Assembly (NCBI GenBank): GCA_002368155.1
Contig: AP018180.1
Location: forward strand, 7,372,561 to 7,436,560
DNA length: 64,000 nucleotides
Direction of reading: 5' to 3'
Source: Nostoc carneum NIES-2107
Lineage (GTDB): Bacteria; Cyanobacteriota; Cyanobacteriia; Cyanobacteriales; Nostocaceae
Shown: piece after piece, positions 36,572-45,002 of the stretch
How the letters are laid out: each line of letters starts with the position of its first letter
Position numbering within the stretch: position 1 is the stretch's first letter
Program-made: the position numbers and the translations under genes
Notes under the pieces: model-generated
Told to the model about the DNA's origin: nothing
Seen by the model: the letters and a program-made list of their open reading frames with translations, nothing else
Database searches by the model: none

Positions 36572-38278
36572 ATGACTCAAAAAACTGGTCGTTTTGCCAT
36601 TCTTGAGCAATTCCTCGCAGATGGCATCCACTATATGTTTGGTAACCCAGGCACAGTGGAACAGGGTTTTTTGGATGCCCTGTGGGAATATCCAGATCTC
36701 AAGTACATTCTGACTTTGCAAGAAACCGTGGCTGTGATGACAGCCGATGGTTACGCTCGAGCTACCAAAAAGCCAGCATTAGTCCAAATTCATAGTGGCG
36801 TTGGTTTAGGTAATGCGATCGGCGCACTCTATCAGGCTATGCGTGGTCACGCTCCGTTAGTAGTGATCGGCGGAGATGCGGGTATCAAATACACAGCAAT
36901 GGATGCTCAAATGGCAGCGGATTTGGTCGGTATGGCCAAACCTGTCACAAAATGGGCAGCCACAGTCAATGAGCCATCTTCATTGCTGAGAATGCTCCGC
37001 AGAGCCATTAAGATTGCCTCTACACCCCCGATGGGGCCAGTTTATCTCTGCCTTCCTCAAGATATTTTGGATGCGCCTATAGTCGAGCCAATCATACCTA
37101 CCTTGACTCCCTCTACTCGTGTAGCACCAGACAATGAGACAGTTAAGGCAGTAGCCCAGACTCTAGTATCTGCCAAAAAACCCATGATTTTTGTTGGGGA
37201 TGGAGTTGCTTATTCTGGAGCACAGGCAGAGTTAACCAAAGTAGCTGAACTTTTAGGGGCAGAGGTTTGGGATGTAGACTCTGGAGAAATCAACATCAGC
37301 TATGCTCACCCTCTATATCAAGGGGCGACAGGGCATATGTTTGGCTCTAGTAGTCTGCCAATTACCACCAAAGGGGATGTCAATCTAGTTTGTGGCACTT
37401 ATATGGTGCCAGAGGTCTTTCCAGAACTAGGAAATATATTTGCTCCTGGCGCAAAGGTGATTCATATTGATTTGAACGCCTATGAAATTGCCAAGAACCA
37501 CCCAGTAGATGTAGGGATTGTCAGCGATCCCAAACTGACACTGGCTAAACTAGCAGATGCGATCAAAGACATCATTACCGCACAAGAGCAAAGCGCAGCG
37601 CAAACCAGAGCCGCAGAGATTGGTAAGGCCAAAGCAGACAAGATTGCTGCAGCTAAGGCAGCCGATCAAGCTGTCAGAGACTCAGTTCCTCTGCATTTCT
37701 CTCGGTTTATGGAAGAGCTTGCACCTCTGTTACCAGAAGATGCAATCTTTTTTGATGAAGCTTTGACCTCTTCACCCAATATCGTCAGATACAAACCACC
37801 CAGTAAGCCAGATCACTATTTTCTCACCCGTGGCGGTTCTCTAGGGGTGGGAATTCCTGGGGCAATTGGTGCTAAATTGGCTAATCCTGACAAAAAGGTG
37901 ATTGGGTTTACAGGTGATGGCGGTGGGATGTATACCATCCAAGCTCTCTGGACAGCGGCTCGTCATAATGTAGATGCCATATTCATCATTTGCAATAACC
38001 GTTCTTACAAGCTATTGCAATTGAATATTCAAGCTTACTGGCAAGAACAAAGTGTTGCCAAGCATGACTTTCCCATAAGTTTTGATTTGTCGAAGCCAGT
38101 ACTGCGCTTTGATGAAATGGCTCGTTCTATGGGGGTTGAAGCAGTCCGAGTCGAGAAGCCAGAAGAAATTGCCCCAGCAATTAAGCAGGCATTAGCACAC
38201 AATGGCCCTTTCCTCATCGATGTTGTCTTAGAGGGTGATGTTCGCCCAGACATGATTGGAATTCGGTGTGGTCAATAA
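36572..38278 (+). CDS. Thiamine-diphosphate enzyme, benzoylformate decarboxylase / acetolactate synthase-like
   Basis: 568 residues, three-domain ThDP fold. N-terminal MFGNPGTVEQGFLDAL, catalytic Glu in LTLQETVAVMTADGYA (about 50), IHSGVGLGNAIGAL with the His equivalent to His70 of benzoylformate decarboxylase, and GPVYLCLPQDI near 157 all look more like MdlC than acetolactate synthase; the Ser26 equivalent is Thr. The cofactor motif GDGGGMY (about 449) to CNN (about 474) is complete. An Ala/Lys-rich linker lies near 335-365. Likely decarboxylates or ligates a 2-oxo acid; the true substrate is unknown. Paired with DJ-1 and SnoaL genes. Confidence 0.85.
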   Translation: MTQKTGRFAILEQFLADGIHYMFGNPGTVEQGFLDALWEYPDLKYILTLQETVAVMTADGYARATKKPALVQIHSGVGLGNAIGALYQAMRGHAPLVVIGGDAGIKYTAMDAQMAADLVGMAKPVTKWAATVNEPSSLLRMLRRAIKIASTPPMGPVYLCLPQDILDAPIVEPIIPTLTPSTRVAPDNETVKAVAQTLVSAKKPMIFVGDGVAYSGAQAELTKVAELLGAEVWDVDSGEINISYAHPLYQGATGHMFGSSSLPITTKGDVNLVCGTYMVPEVFPELGNIFAPGAKVIHIDLNAYEIAKNHPVDVGIVSDPKLTLAKLADAIKDIITAQEQSAAQTRAAEIGKAKADKIAAAKAADQAVRDSVPLHFSRFMEELAPLLPEDAIFFDEALTSSPNIVRYKPPSKPDHYFLTRGGSLGVGIPGAIGAKLANPDKKVIGFTGDGGGMYTIQALWTAARHNVDAIFIICNNRSYKLLQLNIQAYWQEQSVAKHDFPISFDLSKPVLRFDEMARSMGVEAVRVEKPEEIAPAIKQALAHNGPFLIDVVLEGDVRPDMIGIRCGQ

Positions 38279-38299
38279 AGGAGCTAGGGGATGAGGGGG

Positions 38300-38395
38300 T
38301 AGGAGAGCAGAGGAAGCAGAGGAGCAGAGGAGAAATCAAATACGCCCAATGCCCCATGCCCTATGCCCAATGCCCCATGCCCCATTCACGATTTT
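38300..38395. repeat. Low-complexity repeats (GAGCAGAG and CCCCATGCC types)
   Basis: Between the ThDP and first SnoaL genes: purine tracts of GGAGCAGAGGA type, then CCCAATG/CCCCATG heptamers in tandem, another STRR variant. Confidence 0.75.
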
Positions 38396-38424
38396 GAGTC
38401 TAGTTTCATAAGGATGCCTTAAGT

Positions 38425-38811
38425 ATGAGTACCACTACTACACCAGGTCGCCAATTCTTCGATGAACACATGAAGTACATCGTCGCTAAAGACGTGGTTG
38501 GCATGGTGACCAATACCTATACAGAAGATGCAATTCTGTATAATGCTTTTCCTTTTTTAGATACTCCACCCCCAAATGTAATTCAGGGGAGAGAAGCATT
38601 AATCAAAGCTTTTGAAGGTTACCTAGAATATCAAGGCGAAATTCAAGTTGATTCTTTATACAACTTTTTAGAAACTGACGACGTAATTTCCTTCCAAGCA
38701 ACAATTACCTCTCCCAAAACAGGTAAGTGGGCAGTAGGTGATGTGTGGGTGCTTCAAGATGGCAAGGTGGCTCGTCACTTTGGTTTTGCTCACAGGCTAG
38801 GAGATGCTTAA
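38425..38811 (+). CDS. SnoaL-like/NTF2 small protein (first of three)
   Basis: 128 residues. Cone-shaped NTF2 fold pattern: FDEHMKYIVAKDVVGMVTNTYTEDAILY (first 30 after the start), GREALIKAFEGYLEY, then DVWVLQDGKVARHFGFAH at the end. No signal peptide. In other bacteria such proteins are small isomerases, cyclases, hydratases or ligand binders. Within this cluster it probably acts on, or holds, a pathway intermediate. Catalytic residues cannot be assigned. Confidence 0.8.
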   Translation: MSTTTTPGRQFFDEHMKYIVAKDVVGMVTNTYTEDAILYNAFPFLDTPPPNVIQGREALIKAFEGYLEYQGEIQVDSLYNFLETDDVISFQATITSPKTGKWAVGDVWVLQDGKVARHFGFAHRLGDA

Positions 38812-38950
38812 TAACCATCTGGGCTGGTAAGGTGTTTTAGTACTACGAAGGTTCATTTAAGTTGTAAATCTGTTGCGTTGATTAAATCTGCGGTTCTGTA
38901 GCAACATCCCAACTTTTGAGTAATTAACTGTTCAATAAAGGAAATAAATC

Positions 38951-39394
38951 ATGAGTGAGCTAGCACCACTAACTCAACCAGAAATTTTAGAATTTGCAAA
39001 AGCTTGGTATAGAAAACTAGACATTCACGTTCCTGTAGACGAATATGCTCCTCTGTTGGCATCAGACGTAGAATTGAGGTTTCCTGAAGCCACAGTTAAA
39101 GGCTTTGAAGGATATAGCGGTTGGTACGATCGCGTCATCAATATTTTCTTTGATGAAGTTCATACAGTCAAAGAAGTGACAGTCAAATCTGCGACAGCCG
39201 AAAAAGCAGATGTACAGGTGGTTGTGAAATGGGAAGCTAGTGTTTGGAAGGCTCCAGCCGCTAACAGCGAACGCATTGTTTTAGATGCTTATCAAACTTG
39301 GGAAGTTAAGCGATCGCCCGAAACTAATAAACCAGTAATCTCTGTTTATATAGTTGATGAACTCAAATACTACGAGGGTTCAGCTACATTGTAA
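38951..39394 (+). CDS. SnoaL-like/NTF2 small protein (second of three)
   Basis: 147 residues, AAAGGAAATAAATC before the ATG. Divergent member: LTQPEILEFAKAWYRKLDIH and YAPLLASDVELRFPEATVKG resemble the helix-strand start of NTF2 folds, followed by VNIFFDEVHTVKEVTV-type strands. Sequence similarity to the two flanking small genes is low, so they are not recent duplicates. Function unknown beyond the fold. Confidence 0.72.
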   Translation: MSELAPLTQPEILEFAKAWYRKLDIHVPVDEYAPLLASDVELRFPEATVKGFEGYSGWYDRVINIFFDEVHTVKEVTVKSATAEKADVQVVVKWEASVWKAPAANSERIVLDAYQTWEVKRSPETNKPVISVYIVDELKYYEGSATL

Positions 39395-39401
39395 ATAATA
39401 G

Positions 39402-39556
39402 AGAACTCTTAACAGATAACTGGAAAAACAGAATATTAGATAGATTTTTAGCACAATAAATTGTCCCTAAGAGCATGGGAAAAATCTCATCTATTGCTGC
39501 TTCTATATACAGAATAAAGCTGAAATTATCTGCTTTTTTTGTCTGTTAAGAGTTCT
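39402..39556. repeat. 155-bp element with perfect 15-bp inverted ends
   Basis: AGAACTCTTAACAGA at 39402-39416 and TCTGTTAAGAGTTCT at 39542-39556 are exact inverted repeats in the 217-bp gap between the second and third SnoaL genes. No coding frame inside. Either a MITE-like insertion or a long-range hairpin acting on the operon mRNA; T-rich sequence follows the right arm. Confidence 0.7.
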
Positions 39557-39611
39557 TTTTATCTAGTCTAAAAGATTTGTGTAATCAAAAAATTTACGGA
39601 GAATCGAAAAT

Positions 39612-40004
39612 ATGGGTAAGCCTCCCGATACCGCTTTAGGAAGACTATACGAAGAACACATTCAATTAATCCTAAAAAAGGATATTGAAGCATTATTAAA
39701 TCAATATACTGAAGATGCTGTTTTAATTAGTAGCTTTGAGAAAGTTCCTAAATATTTCCGCGGACGCAAAGAATTAGAAGAACATTTTAAAGGCATCCTA
39801 GGAATTGAAGGGTTACAAACAGATATTGCTTTTTGGGCAGAAACAGAAAATCCCCAAACCCTAATGATTGTTGAAGCTATTACTTTGCAGGCTGGCGGAC
39901 AAGAAGCTAAGATGCGCTTTGCCGATAGTTGGGTTTTAAGAGATGGCAAAATAGCCATTCACTTTGCTGGAATGACTCAATATCCCGATGGCACAGTGGC
40001 TTAG
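39612..40004 (+). CDS. SnoaL-like/NTF2 small protein (third of three)
   Basis: 130 residues, GGAGAATC before the ATG. LGRLYEEHIQLILKKDIEAL, NQYTEDAVLIS and FRGRKELEEHFKG then DSWVLRDGKIAIHFAGMTQY follow the same layout as the first copy (38425-38811), with which it shares the TEDA and the (V/W)VL-DGK-A-HF ending. Probably a paralog of that protein with an overlapping role. Confidence 0.8.
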   Translation: MGKPPDTALGRLYEEHIQLILKKDIEALLNQYTEDAVLISSFEKVPKYFRGRKELEEHFKGILGIEGLQTDIAFWAETENPQTLMIVEAITLQAGGQEAKMRFADSWVLRDGKIAIHFAGMTQYPDGTVA

Positions 40005-40174
40005 ATTAGTTACTGAGTGCTGAGTTAAATACCATCACAGATGTTGTTAACCTATAAGTACGTTAGCAGGTAGCGTCTTAATGGGTAAGTCCTGGGTAGA
40101 GGATGTACAGAGTAAATAATTGCTGAGTACTTTATTGACTCAGCAATTATAACTATCTATTTATTACCGAAATC

Positions 40175-40891
40175 ATGGATTTAACCAATCAAAAAATAGT
40201 CATCATTGGTGGTAGTTCTGGAATTGGATTAGCAACTGCAAAAGCAGTTGTGGCTGCAGGGGGCAATGTCGTAATTGCTAGTCGTTCAGCGGCCAAATTA
40301 AATGCTGCCCAAGCTGAGATTGGTGAACGGGTAACTACCTTTAGCTTAGACATCACCAATGAAGAAGAAGTGCAAAAATTATTTTCCACAGTTGGTAGTT
40401 TTGATGGTTTAGTCATCACTATTTCTGTGGAAGCTATGGGTGCATTTCTAGAATTAGATTCCAAAGTAGCCCGCCAGATATTTGAAAATAAATTTTGGGG
40501 GCACTATTATGCAGCTAAATATGCTGCAGCCCAACTAAAATCTAGTGGTGCGATCATCTTCTTTTCTGGGTATGCATCGCAAAAACCGGTACCTAATCTT
40601 TCTATCATGGCATCTGTGAATGGAGCGCTGGAAGCATTAGCTCGTTCTTTAGCAGTTGAACTCAGCCCAATTCGCGTAAATGTTGTGTCTCCTGGTTTAG
40701 TAGCAACTCCTCTCTATGAAGGAATGCCAACAGAACAACGGCAAAACTACTTTAATTATGTAGCTGATTCTCTACCTGTAAAGCGGATCGCTCAACCAGA
40801 AGATATTGCTGAGACAGTTCTATATTTAATCAACAATAAGTTTACAACTGGTGCGGTTATTGATGTAGATGGTGGAGCGAGGTTAGTATAA
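40175..40891 (+). CDS. SDR-fold protein lacking the YxxxK catalytic pair
   Basis: 238 residues. Cofactor motif GGSSGIGLA at 12-20 and the PGLVATPL region are normal for classical short-chain dehydrogenases. The active site is not: where SDRs have YxxSK, this protein reads MASVN (Met145, Asn149), and NNAG is replaced by ITISVE near 81. A group of SDR-like proteins with MxxxN exists in other bacteria, but the usual proton relay is absent, so it may not be a dehydrogenase of standard mechanism. Only 6 bases separate it from the iron-sulfur-type subunit gene, implying co-expression. Confidence 0.85.
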   Translation: MDLTNQKIVIIGGSSGIGLATAKAVVAAGGNVVIASRSAAKLNAAQAEIGERVTTFSLDITNEEEVQKLFSTVGSFDGLVITISVEAMGAFLELDSKVARQIFENKFWGHYYAAKYAAAQLKSSGAIIFFSGYASQKPVPNLSIMASVNGALEALARSLAVELSPIRVNVVSPGLVATPLYEGMPTEQRQNYFNYVADSLPVKRIAQPEDIAETVLYLINNKFTTGAVIDVDGGARLV

Positions 40892-40897
40892 GCAGGT

Positions 40898-41362
40898 ATG
40901 GAAATTTCCTTGACGGTTAACGGTAAGAAATATACAGCAGATGTTGAACCCAATTTACTGTTATTAGATTTTCTTAGAGATCATCTGGGTTTAACAGGTA
41001 CAAAAGATGATGGCGGTTCAACTTCTGGTGTGTGTACAATTCTACTCAATGGCGTATCGGTAAAAAGCTCATTTGTGCTAGCAGTACAAGCAGATGGTGG
41101 CGATATTGTTACCATTGAAGGTATTGCTAAAAATGGACAACTGAGCGTTATTCAAGAAGCATTCTGGGAAAAGCACGCAGTGCAAAACGGCTTTTGTACG
41201 CCAGCAATGATCTTGTCTTCAATGGATCTCTTACAACAAAATCCCAATCCTACAGAAACAGAAATTCGTGCTTGGTTAGATGGGATTTACTCACGAGATA
41301 CAGGCTATCAAAATGTTGTTAGTGCCATTAAATATGCGGCTGAAAAATTACAGCAAAGCTAG
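40898..41362 (+). CDS. Molybdenum-hydroxylase small-subunit homolog with most [2Fe-2S] cysteines lost
   Basis: 154 residues, collinear with the two-cluster small subunit of xanthine/aldehyde oxidases (CoxS type): VNGKKYTADVEPN, DFLRDHLGLTGTK, LAVQADGGDIVTIEGIA, NGFCTPAMILSSMDLL, NPNPTETEIRAWLDG. Of eight cluster cysteines only Cys46 and Cys100 remain; the others are Asp38, Ser43, Ser58, Asn97, Ser132 and Asp134. The rest of the fold is well kept, so this is not random decay. It should not hold canonical clusters and cannot relay electrons as in the known family. Co-located with XdhC and the large subunit. Confidence 0.88.
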   Translation: MEISLTVNGKKYTADVEPNLLLLDFLRDHLGLTGTKDDGGSTSGVCTILLNGVSVKSSFVLAVQADGGDIVTIEGIAKNGQLSVIQEAFWEKHAVQNGFCTPAMILSSMDLLQQNPNPTETEIRAWLDGIYSRDTGYQNVVSAIKYAAEKLQQS

Positions 41363-41459
41363 GTAATGGTGATGGCAGAGATGCGGGAGACAAATAATAT
41401 TCTAAATTACGCCCTATTCTCTGTTCTCTAAATAGAAATAATATGGAGCAAATAAAGCT

Positions 41460-42221
41460 ATGAAACTTGAAGGTAGTGTAGTTCTAGTCACGGGTGCTAG
41501 TGGTGGTATTGGAAAAGAGTTCATTCAAGGATTACTAGCAGCAGGTGTGGCGAAAATTTACGCCGCAGCTCGTAAAGTAGAGGCTCTGGAAAATTTGAAG
41601 GCTGCTAATCCCGACAAAATTGTGCCGATCAAACTTGATGTTACTAACCTAGCTCAAGTTAATGAAGCAGCTGCTCAATACCATGATGTCAATGTACTGA
41701 TCAACAATGCTGGGATTACCCGTGACCAAGGAGTAATTTCTGCGCCAGACATTGATGGTGCGCGCCAGGAAATGGAAACCAACTACTTTGGTACGATGGC
41801 GATGTGTCGCGCCTTTGCTCCTGTACTGAAAGCGAATGGCGGGGGAGTGATAGTTAACCTCGTTTCTTTATTAGGTAAAATTAATCTCCCCTTTATGGGT
41901 ACATACTGTGCTTCTAAAGCTGCAGAACTATCCCTAACTCAATGTGTACGCGCAGAATTAGCAGCCCAGGGAACATTAGTTGTTGGTGTGATGCCTGGTA
42001 CAGTCGATACTGCATTTGCTAAGGATTATCCACCGCCAAAGGTTGCACCCGCAGAAGTTGTTAGAGTAGCTTTAGATGCTGTCATTAATGAAGTTGAAGA
42101 TGTCTATCCAGGCGACCAAGCAACTTACTTGGCAGCTGAACTGCTCAGAGACCCTAAAGGATTAGAAAAACAACTGGCAGGAATGTTACCGGGTATCTTG
42201 GAGCAGCTAAAACAGCAATAG
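41460..42221 (+). CDS. Short-chain dehydrogenase/reductase (intact active site)
   Basis: 253 residues. VTGASGGIGKEF at 9-20, NNAGITRD near 82, Ser in NLVSLLG near 138 and the catalytic YCASKAA near 152 are all present. Contrasts with the neighbouring SDR-fold protein at 40175-40891. Likely an NAD(P)H-dependent carbonyl reductase or alcohol dehydrogenase; substrate unknown. 19 bases upstream of the XdhC gene. Confidence 0.9.
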   Translation: MKLEGSVVLVTGASGGIGKEFIQGLLAAGVAKIYAAARKVEALENLKAANPDKIVPIKLDVTNLAQVNEAAAQYHDVNVLINNAGITRDQGVISAPDIDGARQEMETNYFGTMAMCRAFAPVLKANGGGVIVNLVSLLGKINLPFMGTYCASKAAELSLTQCVRAELAAQGTLVVGVMPGTVDTAFAKDYPPPKVAPAEVVRVALDAVINEVEDVYPGDQATYLAAELLRDPKGLEKQLAGMLPGILEQLKQQ

Positions 42222-42240
42222 CAATCGAGGTAAAGCACCG

Positions 42241-43353
42241 ATGAAAGAAGTAATAGATGAAGTCGAACAATGGCTAAATCTCGGACATACTGTAGCATTA
42301 GCGACTGTGGTCAACACCTTAGGTTCCAGCCCTAGGGAAGTCGGTGCTGTAATGGCGGTTAACGATGCTGGAGAAGTTCTCGGTTCTGTTAGCGGTGGTT
42401 GTGTAGAAGCAGCCGTGGTAGAAGAAGCGCTGATAGTCATCCAATCAGGCGAACCACGGCTGGTAAGTTATGGGGTCAGTGATGAATTGGGTCTATCGGT
42501 TGGCTTAACCTGCGGCGGTACAATTCAAATTTTTATCCAGCAGTTCTCAGACAAATTACATAGCAGTAATCTCAGTCTGAGGGATATTTTCCAAGCAATT
42601 CGCCAATCATTACAGACACCCATAGCTATCTGTACAGTGGTTGAGGGAATGCAAGCAGGAGCCAAGATGATTGTCACGGAAAAGGGCGATCGCTTGGGTT
42701 CCCTCGGTAATGCAGAGATTGATGGCATAGTGGCTGATGATGCTCAAGGAATGTTGCATCAAGGGCTGACTAAATTGTCTGACTTTAGTTTAAATGAAGA
42801 ATGTCGGCAAGCAGAGGTCACAGTTTTTATAGAGTCTTTTGCTCCACCACCTCACTTGATGATTTTTGGTGCCATTGACTTCACGCGATCGCTCTCTGTC
42901 TTAGCTAAAGTTCTGGGTTACCGGGTGACTGTTTGCGATGCGCGCGATAGCTTTGCCACAGTTGCCCGCTTTCCTGCAGCTGATGAAGTGATTGTGGAAT
43001 GGCCCCATAAATACTTAGAAAATGCTCATGTAGACCACCGCACTATGATTGTTGTTCTCACTCATGACCCCAAATTTGATGTCCCCGCTTTAGTTAGCGC
43101 TGTGAAGACACCAGCCGCTTATATTGGGGCAATGGGTAGTCGTAGAACTACTAAAGATAGAATCAGCCGTCTTCAAGAAGCTGGGCTGACTGAGGCAGAA
43201 ATTAACCGGATTTCTGCCCCCATTGGGCTAGATATTGGCGCTCGTACCTCAGAAGAGACAGCAGTTTCAATTATGGCTGAAGTGATTGCCCTCAGAAGCG
43301 GGCGCAGCGGTGGAAGGCTATCTCACAATGAAAAACCAATTCACGCCAGATAG
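42241..43353 (+). CDS. xdhC: XdhC/CoxI family molybdenum-cofactor chaperone
   Basis: 370 residues. N-terminal VNTLGSSPREVGAVMAV, GSVSGGCVEAAV and GLTCGGTIQIF are the XdhC_CoxI signatures; the C-terminal Rossmann part has HLMIFGAIDFTRSLSVLA, YIGAMGSRR and IGLDIGARTSEETAVSI. XdhC proteins bind the molybdenum cofactor, allow its sulfuration and insert it into a xanthine-oxidase-type enzyme. Its presence argues that the large subunit of this cluster still receives cofactor. Confidence 0.92.
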   Translation: MKEVIDEVEQWLNLGHTVALATVVNTLGSSPREVGAVMAVNDAGEVLGSVSGGCVEAAVVEEALIVIQSGEPRLVSYGVSDELGLSVGLTCGGTIQIFIQQFSDKLHSSNLSLRDIFQAIRQSLQTPIAICTVVEGMQAGAKMIVTEKGDRLGSLGNAEIDGIVADDAQGMLHQGLTKLSDFSLNEECRQAEVTVFIESFAPPPHLMIFGAIDFTRSLSVLAKVLGYRVTVCDARDSFATVARFPAADEVIVEWPHKYLENAHVDHRTMIVVLTHDPKFDVPALVSAVKTPAAYIGAMGSRRTTKDRISRLQEAGLTEAEINRISAPIGLDIGARTSEETAVSIMAEVIALRSGRSGGRLSHNEKPIHAR

Positions 43354-43367
43354 TCAAGCATTACCCA

Positions 43368-43396
43368 GGAAAATCACGCCAGTGGCGTGATTTTCC
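43368..43396. terminator. Strong hairpin after the XdhC gene
   Basis: GGAAAATCACGCCA at 43368-43381 is perfectly complementary to TGGCGTGATTTTCC at 43383-43396, 14 base pairs. It sits in the 70-bp gap between XdhC and the next gene. No T-run follows, so it may attenuate or process the transcript rather than end it. Confidence 0.65.
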
Positions 43397-43423
43397 GCTA
43401 GCAATGAAGATTTAAGAAAATTT

Positions 43424-44413
43424 ATGAAAGCAGTACGCACTCATGCCTACGGCAAACCAGAGGTACTTGTTTATGAAGATGCACCTCTTCCTGGAATTAG
43501 CCCAGAAGAAGTTTTAGTTGAAGTTCATGCTGCTGGAGTAAATCCCCTAGATTGTAAAATCCGCGAAGGTCGCATGAAAGCGATTTTTGATTATCCAAAA
43601 CCCTTCATTTTGGGATTGGATGTATCAGGTAAAGTTGCGGCTATTGGGTCAGCAGTGCAAAACTTTCATTTAGGTCAAGAGGTTTATGGAGTTGCAGAAG
43701 TAAGCCGTTCTGGTGCTTACGGCGAATATGCGATCGCGCAACCGCAAAAGCTAGCTGCAAAACCAAAAACCCTCGACTATGTTCAAGCTGCATCTATTCC
43801 CGTGGTTGCTATGACAGCATGGCAAGCTTTATTTGATGTCGCGGGAGTATCACCAGGGCAAACCGTACTCATTCATGCAGCATCAGGTGGTGTAGGGATA
43901 TTTGCTGTACAGTTGGCTAAGTTAAAAGGAGCCAAAGTCATCGGTACAGCATCAGCTAATAACTTGGAGTTTGTCAAAGAATTAGGCGCTGATCAGGTGA
44001 TAGATTATAAAACCACCAAATTTGAAGATGTTGTCAGCAATGTAGATATGGTTTTAGATACAATCGGTGGCGATACGCGGGAACGTTCTTGGGGAGTTAT
44101 TAAACCTAATGGCATTTTGGTTTCATTAATTTCCTCTCTTCCTCCCTCTCAAGCGACTGCACTAGAAAAAGGCGTTCGTGCGGTGGGATTGGTGATGCAG
44201 CCTCAAGCTTCGCAATTAACAGAAATCGCAGCACTGTTAGATAGCAGCAAAATTAAAACTGTTGTTGGTAAAGTCTTACCTCTGGCTGCAACTCGTCAAG
44301 CGCACGAATTGATTGAGAATGGCGGGACTCGGGGAAAAATTGTGCTGCAAGTCGAACAATCGTCAAATGAGTTAATAGTCAATCATGAAAATCGGAATTC
44401 TCGGTGCAGGTAA
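43424..44413 (+). CDS. NADP-dependent medium-chain oxidoreductase (zeta-crystallin/quinone reductase type)
   Basis: 329 residues. GroES-like domain with AAGVNPLDCKIREG, then the nucleotide-binding domain with HAASGGVGIFAVQLAK near 150 and VLDTIGGDT near 210. No structural or catalytic zinc cysteines. Its last 29 bases overlap the next gene in another frame, which suggests translational coupling. Enone or quinone reductase activity is the family default; substrate unknown. Confidence 0.88.
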   Translation: MKAVRTHAYGKPEVLVYEDAPLPGISPEEVLVEVHAAGVNPLDCKIREGRMKAIFDYPKPFILGLDVSGKVAAIGSAVQNFHLGQEVYGVAEVSRSGAYGEYAIAQPQKLAAKPKTLDYVQAASIPVVAMTAWQALFDVAGVSPGQTVLIHAASGGVGIFAVQLAKLKGAKVIGTASANNLEFVKELGADQVIDYKTTKFEDVVSNVDMVLDTIGGDTRERSWGVIKPNGILVSLISSLPPSQATALEKGVRAVGLVMQPQASQLTEIAALLDSSKIKTVVGKVLPLAATRQAHELIENGGTRGKIVLQVEQSSNELIVNHENRNSRCR

Positions 44414-45002
44414 TATTGGCGGTAATCTGGGTAAAATCTGGGCAGCAAAGGGACATGAGATTTTTTTTGCTGTGCGAGAACCTCAGAGCGACAAGGTGAA
44501 AGCTTTATTGAATGAGTTAGGATCTAGCGTTCACACAGGTAGTTTACAAGAAGCTGTCTCTTTTGGAGAAGTGGTGTTACTGGCTGTACATTGGCAAAAC
44601 GTACCAGCAGTTTTACAAGAAATTCAAGGGCTGATGAGCGATAAAATTCTCATTGACAGCACTAATCGCATGATACCCCCGCCTCCTGATACTACTGGTT
44701 CAGCAGCTGAGGATATTGCTAGGGCACTCCCTGGAGCTAAGGTAATAAAAGCGTTCAGTACTCTAGGGGCAAATAATCTCACTAATTTAAAGTTTGGATC
44801 TGAGGATGCTAGCACTTTTATTTGTGGCGATGACCCAAAAGCTAAAGCCATAGTTACCCAATTGGGAGAAGAACTTGGTTTTGATGTAGTGGATGCAGGA
44901 CTATTAAATACTGCTCCTTTAATAGAGTCCTTAACTAAGCTTTGGGTACAGATATCACGTAACTATGGTAGAGAAATTGCCTTGAAGTTATTGCGACGGT
45001 GA
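44385..45002 (+). CDS. NADPH-dependent F420 reductase-like Rossmann protein
   Basis: 205 residues. ILGAGNIGGNLGKIWAAKGHEI at 4-25 is the dinucleotide-binding start of the F420H2:NADP oxidoreductase-like/6-phosphogluconate-type family; LLAVHW, DSTNRM and KAFSTLGANNL follow in family order. Cyanobacteria generally lack abundant F420 enzymes, so a different partner is likely. Overlaps the previous gene; followed by a 659-bp gap holding a MITE. Confidence 0.82.
   Translation: MKIGILGAGNIGGNLGKIWAAKGHEIFFAVREPQSDKVKALLNELGSSVHTGSLQEAVSFGEVVLLAVHWQNVPAVLQEIQGLMSDKILIDSTNRMIPPPPDTTGSAAEDIARALPGAKVIKAFSTLGANNLTNLKFGSEDASTFICGDDPKAKAIVTQLGEELGFDVVDAGLLNTAPLIESLTKLWVQISRNYGREIALKLLRR

Noticed and set aside
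36572-38278. ThDP enzyme as ScyA of a scytonemin cluster
   Set aside because: No ScyB/ScyC-like, tyrosinase or NHL-repeat scy genes nearby; N-terminal motifs resemble benzoylformate decarboxylase instead.
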